Of a stretch of 18,744 nt of DNA, positions 17,098 through 18,744 are shown piece after piece. The first letter of the stretch is position 1; each line of letters opens with the position of its first letter. The stretch comes from Davidsoniella eucalypti. Lineage: Eukaryota; Ascomycota; Sordariomycetes; Microascales; Ceratocystidaceae. The stretch is taken from positions 20,001-38,744 of the forward strand of contig RMBW01000177.1 in the NCBI GenBank assembly GCA_004009845.1, read 5' to 3'. The translations under genes were made by a program, and so were the position numbers. The notes below the pieces were generated by a model. That model was not told the origin of the DNA. It worked only from the letters and a program-made list of their open reading frames with translations, and made no database searches.

Positions 17098-18744
17098 AGT
17101 CTTGGAGCACTTGAGAAGCGAAGGGGGTTGTTGAAGCGTGACGGACGATGGTCACGTGAAAGAAGGGTGCACCAAGCCGGGGCGTCCAGTCGGACTGCAA
17201 GGTGAACCTACGAGGCCTGTGAGGTGTAGCGGCGTGCCAGCCAATCTAATTTCTTAGATGGTCTCAAGGATGAGAGATTTTCCGTTTTCAGGAAGACTTT
17301 GTCTCCAATCTTGAATTGCGAGGCTGGCTGGCGACGGCGGTTGGCTGCGGTTTCCTGGTAGTCCTGTGCGGAGGCTATGGCTACTTGCGCGAATCCCGAT
17401 GCATTGCTGATTTTGTCTAGGAATGCTTGTGCGTCGTGGACGGGGGATCGTGTGGAGGCTGGGTCAGTGGATGGTGATGGTTCCACTATGGACATGTTGT
17501 AGCCGTGGGTAGCGAAGAAGGGCGCTAGGCCTGTGCTGGAAACCGTGCGGTTGTTGAGTGCAATTTGGGCTTGGGGTAGTAATTCGGCCCAGTCGTCCTG
17601 TGCGAAGGAGCAGAAAATGCGAAGGAAGGTCTCAACTTCTTGTTACTTCGTTCTTGGGCGCCATCCGTTTGTGGATGGAAGGCTGTGGAAAGGCGTCGTG
17701 TGATGCTGAAGCGCCTGCAGACTTCGCCCCAAAATAATGAAGAGAACTGTGGTCCACGGTCTGATACAATGGCCGTGGGAAACCGTGGTGGACGAAGACA
17801 TGGGTAATGAGGGCTCGGGCCGTCGCTTCGGCCGAGGTGTCTGACATGGGGACGAGGATTTGAGACTTGGATAGTCTATCGGTGATCCCGAGAATAAAGA
17901 GGTGGCCCTTGGATGGAGGTAGGGGCCCAATAAAGTCCATGGCCAGCTCGGACCAGTGGCGTGATGGGATTGGAAGGGCTTGAGGAGACCGCGCTTCTGT
18001 TCTCGCCAATACTTGCTCTTTCCGCAAGTGGTGCAATTGGAGACGAATTGCCGGACATCGTTGGTGAGTCCTGGCCAAGTATATTCGCGCGCGACTAGGT
18101 CCCTGGTAATTTCGCGGCCAGGGTGTCCTGACAAGTGGGAGTCATGGACAGTCTGGATCAGCTTGGTGCGTAAGGGTTCAAAACGGGGGATCCATAGTCT
18201 GTTGCGCCAACGAAGGAGGCCTAAGTCATCCACGGAGCATTCGCTGATTTGCCATTGCAGGCCCCATGCTGAGGGAAAAGACCTAGCTGCTTCCTGGACA
18301 AGGGAGCGGGCTAGCCACCATCGGTTGTTGGAGGCCAGGGCTTGAGTCCAGAGGGCTGTGAGGTCGGGGTCTGCAAACGGGAAGGGTAGTGCGACCTGCG
18401 TGCGACCTCGTCTGAGGCTGCGTCCAGGTCTGGAACGTTGGACCAGACTGCGTTGATTACGACCAGGTTGTCTCCTGAGTCGGCAGGGGCGAGGAGTTGG
18501 TGTACTCTACTTAGCAGCCTGTCGTCGTTGGCATCCTTGGGCATGTCTTGGTCTCGGCGGGAAAGGGCATCGGGCACAACTTGGTCTGTGCCCGGCGCGG
18601 TGCTTGAGTTCAAAGCTAAAATCCGATAACTCGTAGCCCCAGCGGCGTTGCGCTCTGCTAGGGTTTTTGGTCCTAAAGAACTCGAGGTTACGGTGGTCCG
18701 TGAATACAGTGAAATGGACTCCTAGGAGAAAGTGTCTCCATTGG
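17098..18744 (-). mobile_element. Ty3/gypsy chromovirus copy F, partial, runs off the window
   Basis: Collinear with about 11336-12985 of copy A (integrase C-terminal region up to RNase H). The chromodomain, 3' UTR and LTR are missing at 17098. The first roughly 130 bp differ from copy A by many small indels and substitutions, far more than the rest. Confidence 0.9.
17098..18744 (-). pseudogene. pol fragment of copy F (RNase H to integrase C-terminal region)
   Basis: RNase H, the integrase HHCC region and the D, D, E core are all recognisable but broken by single-base changes relative to copy A. Losses: g near 17642, a near 17782, g near 17980, g near 18402, g near 18650 and bases near 18665. 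Gain: near 18594, in the cccggcgcgg stretch. Most are in homopolymers. The longest clean pieces are 17208-17495, 17643-18078 and 18050-18233. There is no start or end of the gene in the window, so the condition of the rest of the copy is unknown. Confidence 0.88.

Noticed and set aside
16907..18744. Copy A as a simple nested insertion into copy F
   Set aside because: If A had inserted into F, pol sequence of F should continue beyond 10619 on the other side and a short target duplication should flank A. The left flank instead holds a different retrotransposon family and no duplication is seen.

Overview
The window looks like a repeat-dense, non-coding part of a filamentous fungal (probably ascomycete) genome. 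The clues are a near-consensus eukaryotic 18S rRNA fragment, several copies of one chromodomain-bearing Ty3/gypsy LTR retrotransposon (a chromovirus) with 178-bp LTRs, a scrap of a second LTR element, and AT-rich intergenic DNA. No intact host gene was found. The species cannot be fixed from the sequence. The copies are nearly identical and show no wave of C-to-T change, so repeat-induced point mutation seems absent or inactive here.

Layout, left to right. 1-275: 18S rRNA fragment on the minus strand. 277-358: an 82-bp repeat that recurs at 8289-8369. 359-597: AT-rich DNA. 598-3365 (copy C) and 3362-7804 (copy D): two truncated copies of the retrotransposon, both on the minus strand, fused so that the gag end of C joins the pol end of D at a 4-bp microhomology. 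7627-7804 is the 5' LTR of D, and it is also joined to the 3' end of a further copy (E, 7805-8041). E stops abruptly at an LTR in the opposite orientation (8042-8219). 8220-9959: AT-rich DNA with a short open frame and four copies of a tiny retroposon-like repeat, two of them flanked by perfect 10-bp direct repeats. About 9960-10617: LTR and pol end of a second LTR-retrotransposon family. 10619-17084 (copy A): the only full-length element, 6466 bp with identical LTRs. 17098-18744 (copy F): another pol fragment that runs off the window.

Copy A reads on the minus strand as LTR, primer-binding site, repeated leader, gag, pol, polypurine tract, LTR. Gag carries three CCHC zinc knuckles. Pol carries protease, reverse transcriptase, RNase H, integrase and a C-terminal chromodomain, but a one-base deletion in a G run separates RT from RNase H. 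Two features bear on how the element works. The primer-binding site is exactly complementary over 11 nt to a stretch inside the LTR about 55 nt after the TATA box, which indicates Tf1/sushi-type self-priming rather than tRNA priming. The gag stop codon sits in a U run followed by a perfect 7-bp GC-rich hairpin, with pol in the -1 frame, which looks like a recoding signal.

C, D and F carry many one-base indels in homopolymers. These may be decay or uncorrected long-read errors, so the frameshifts should be treated with caution.
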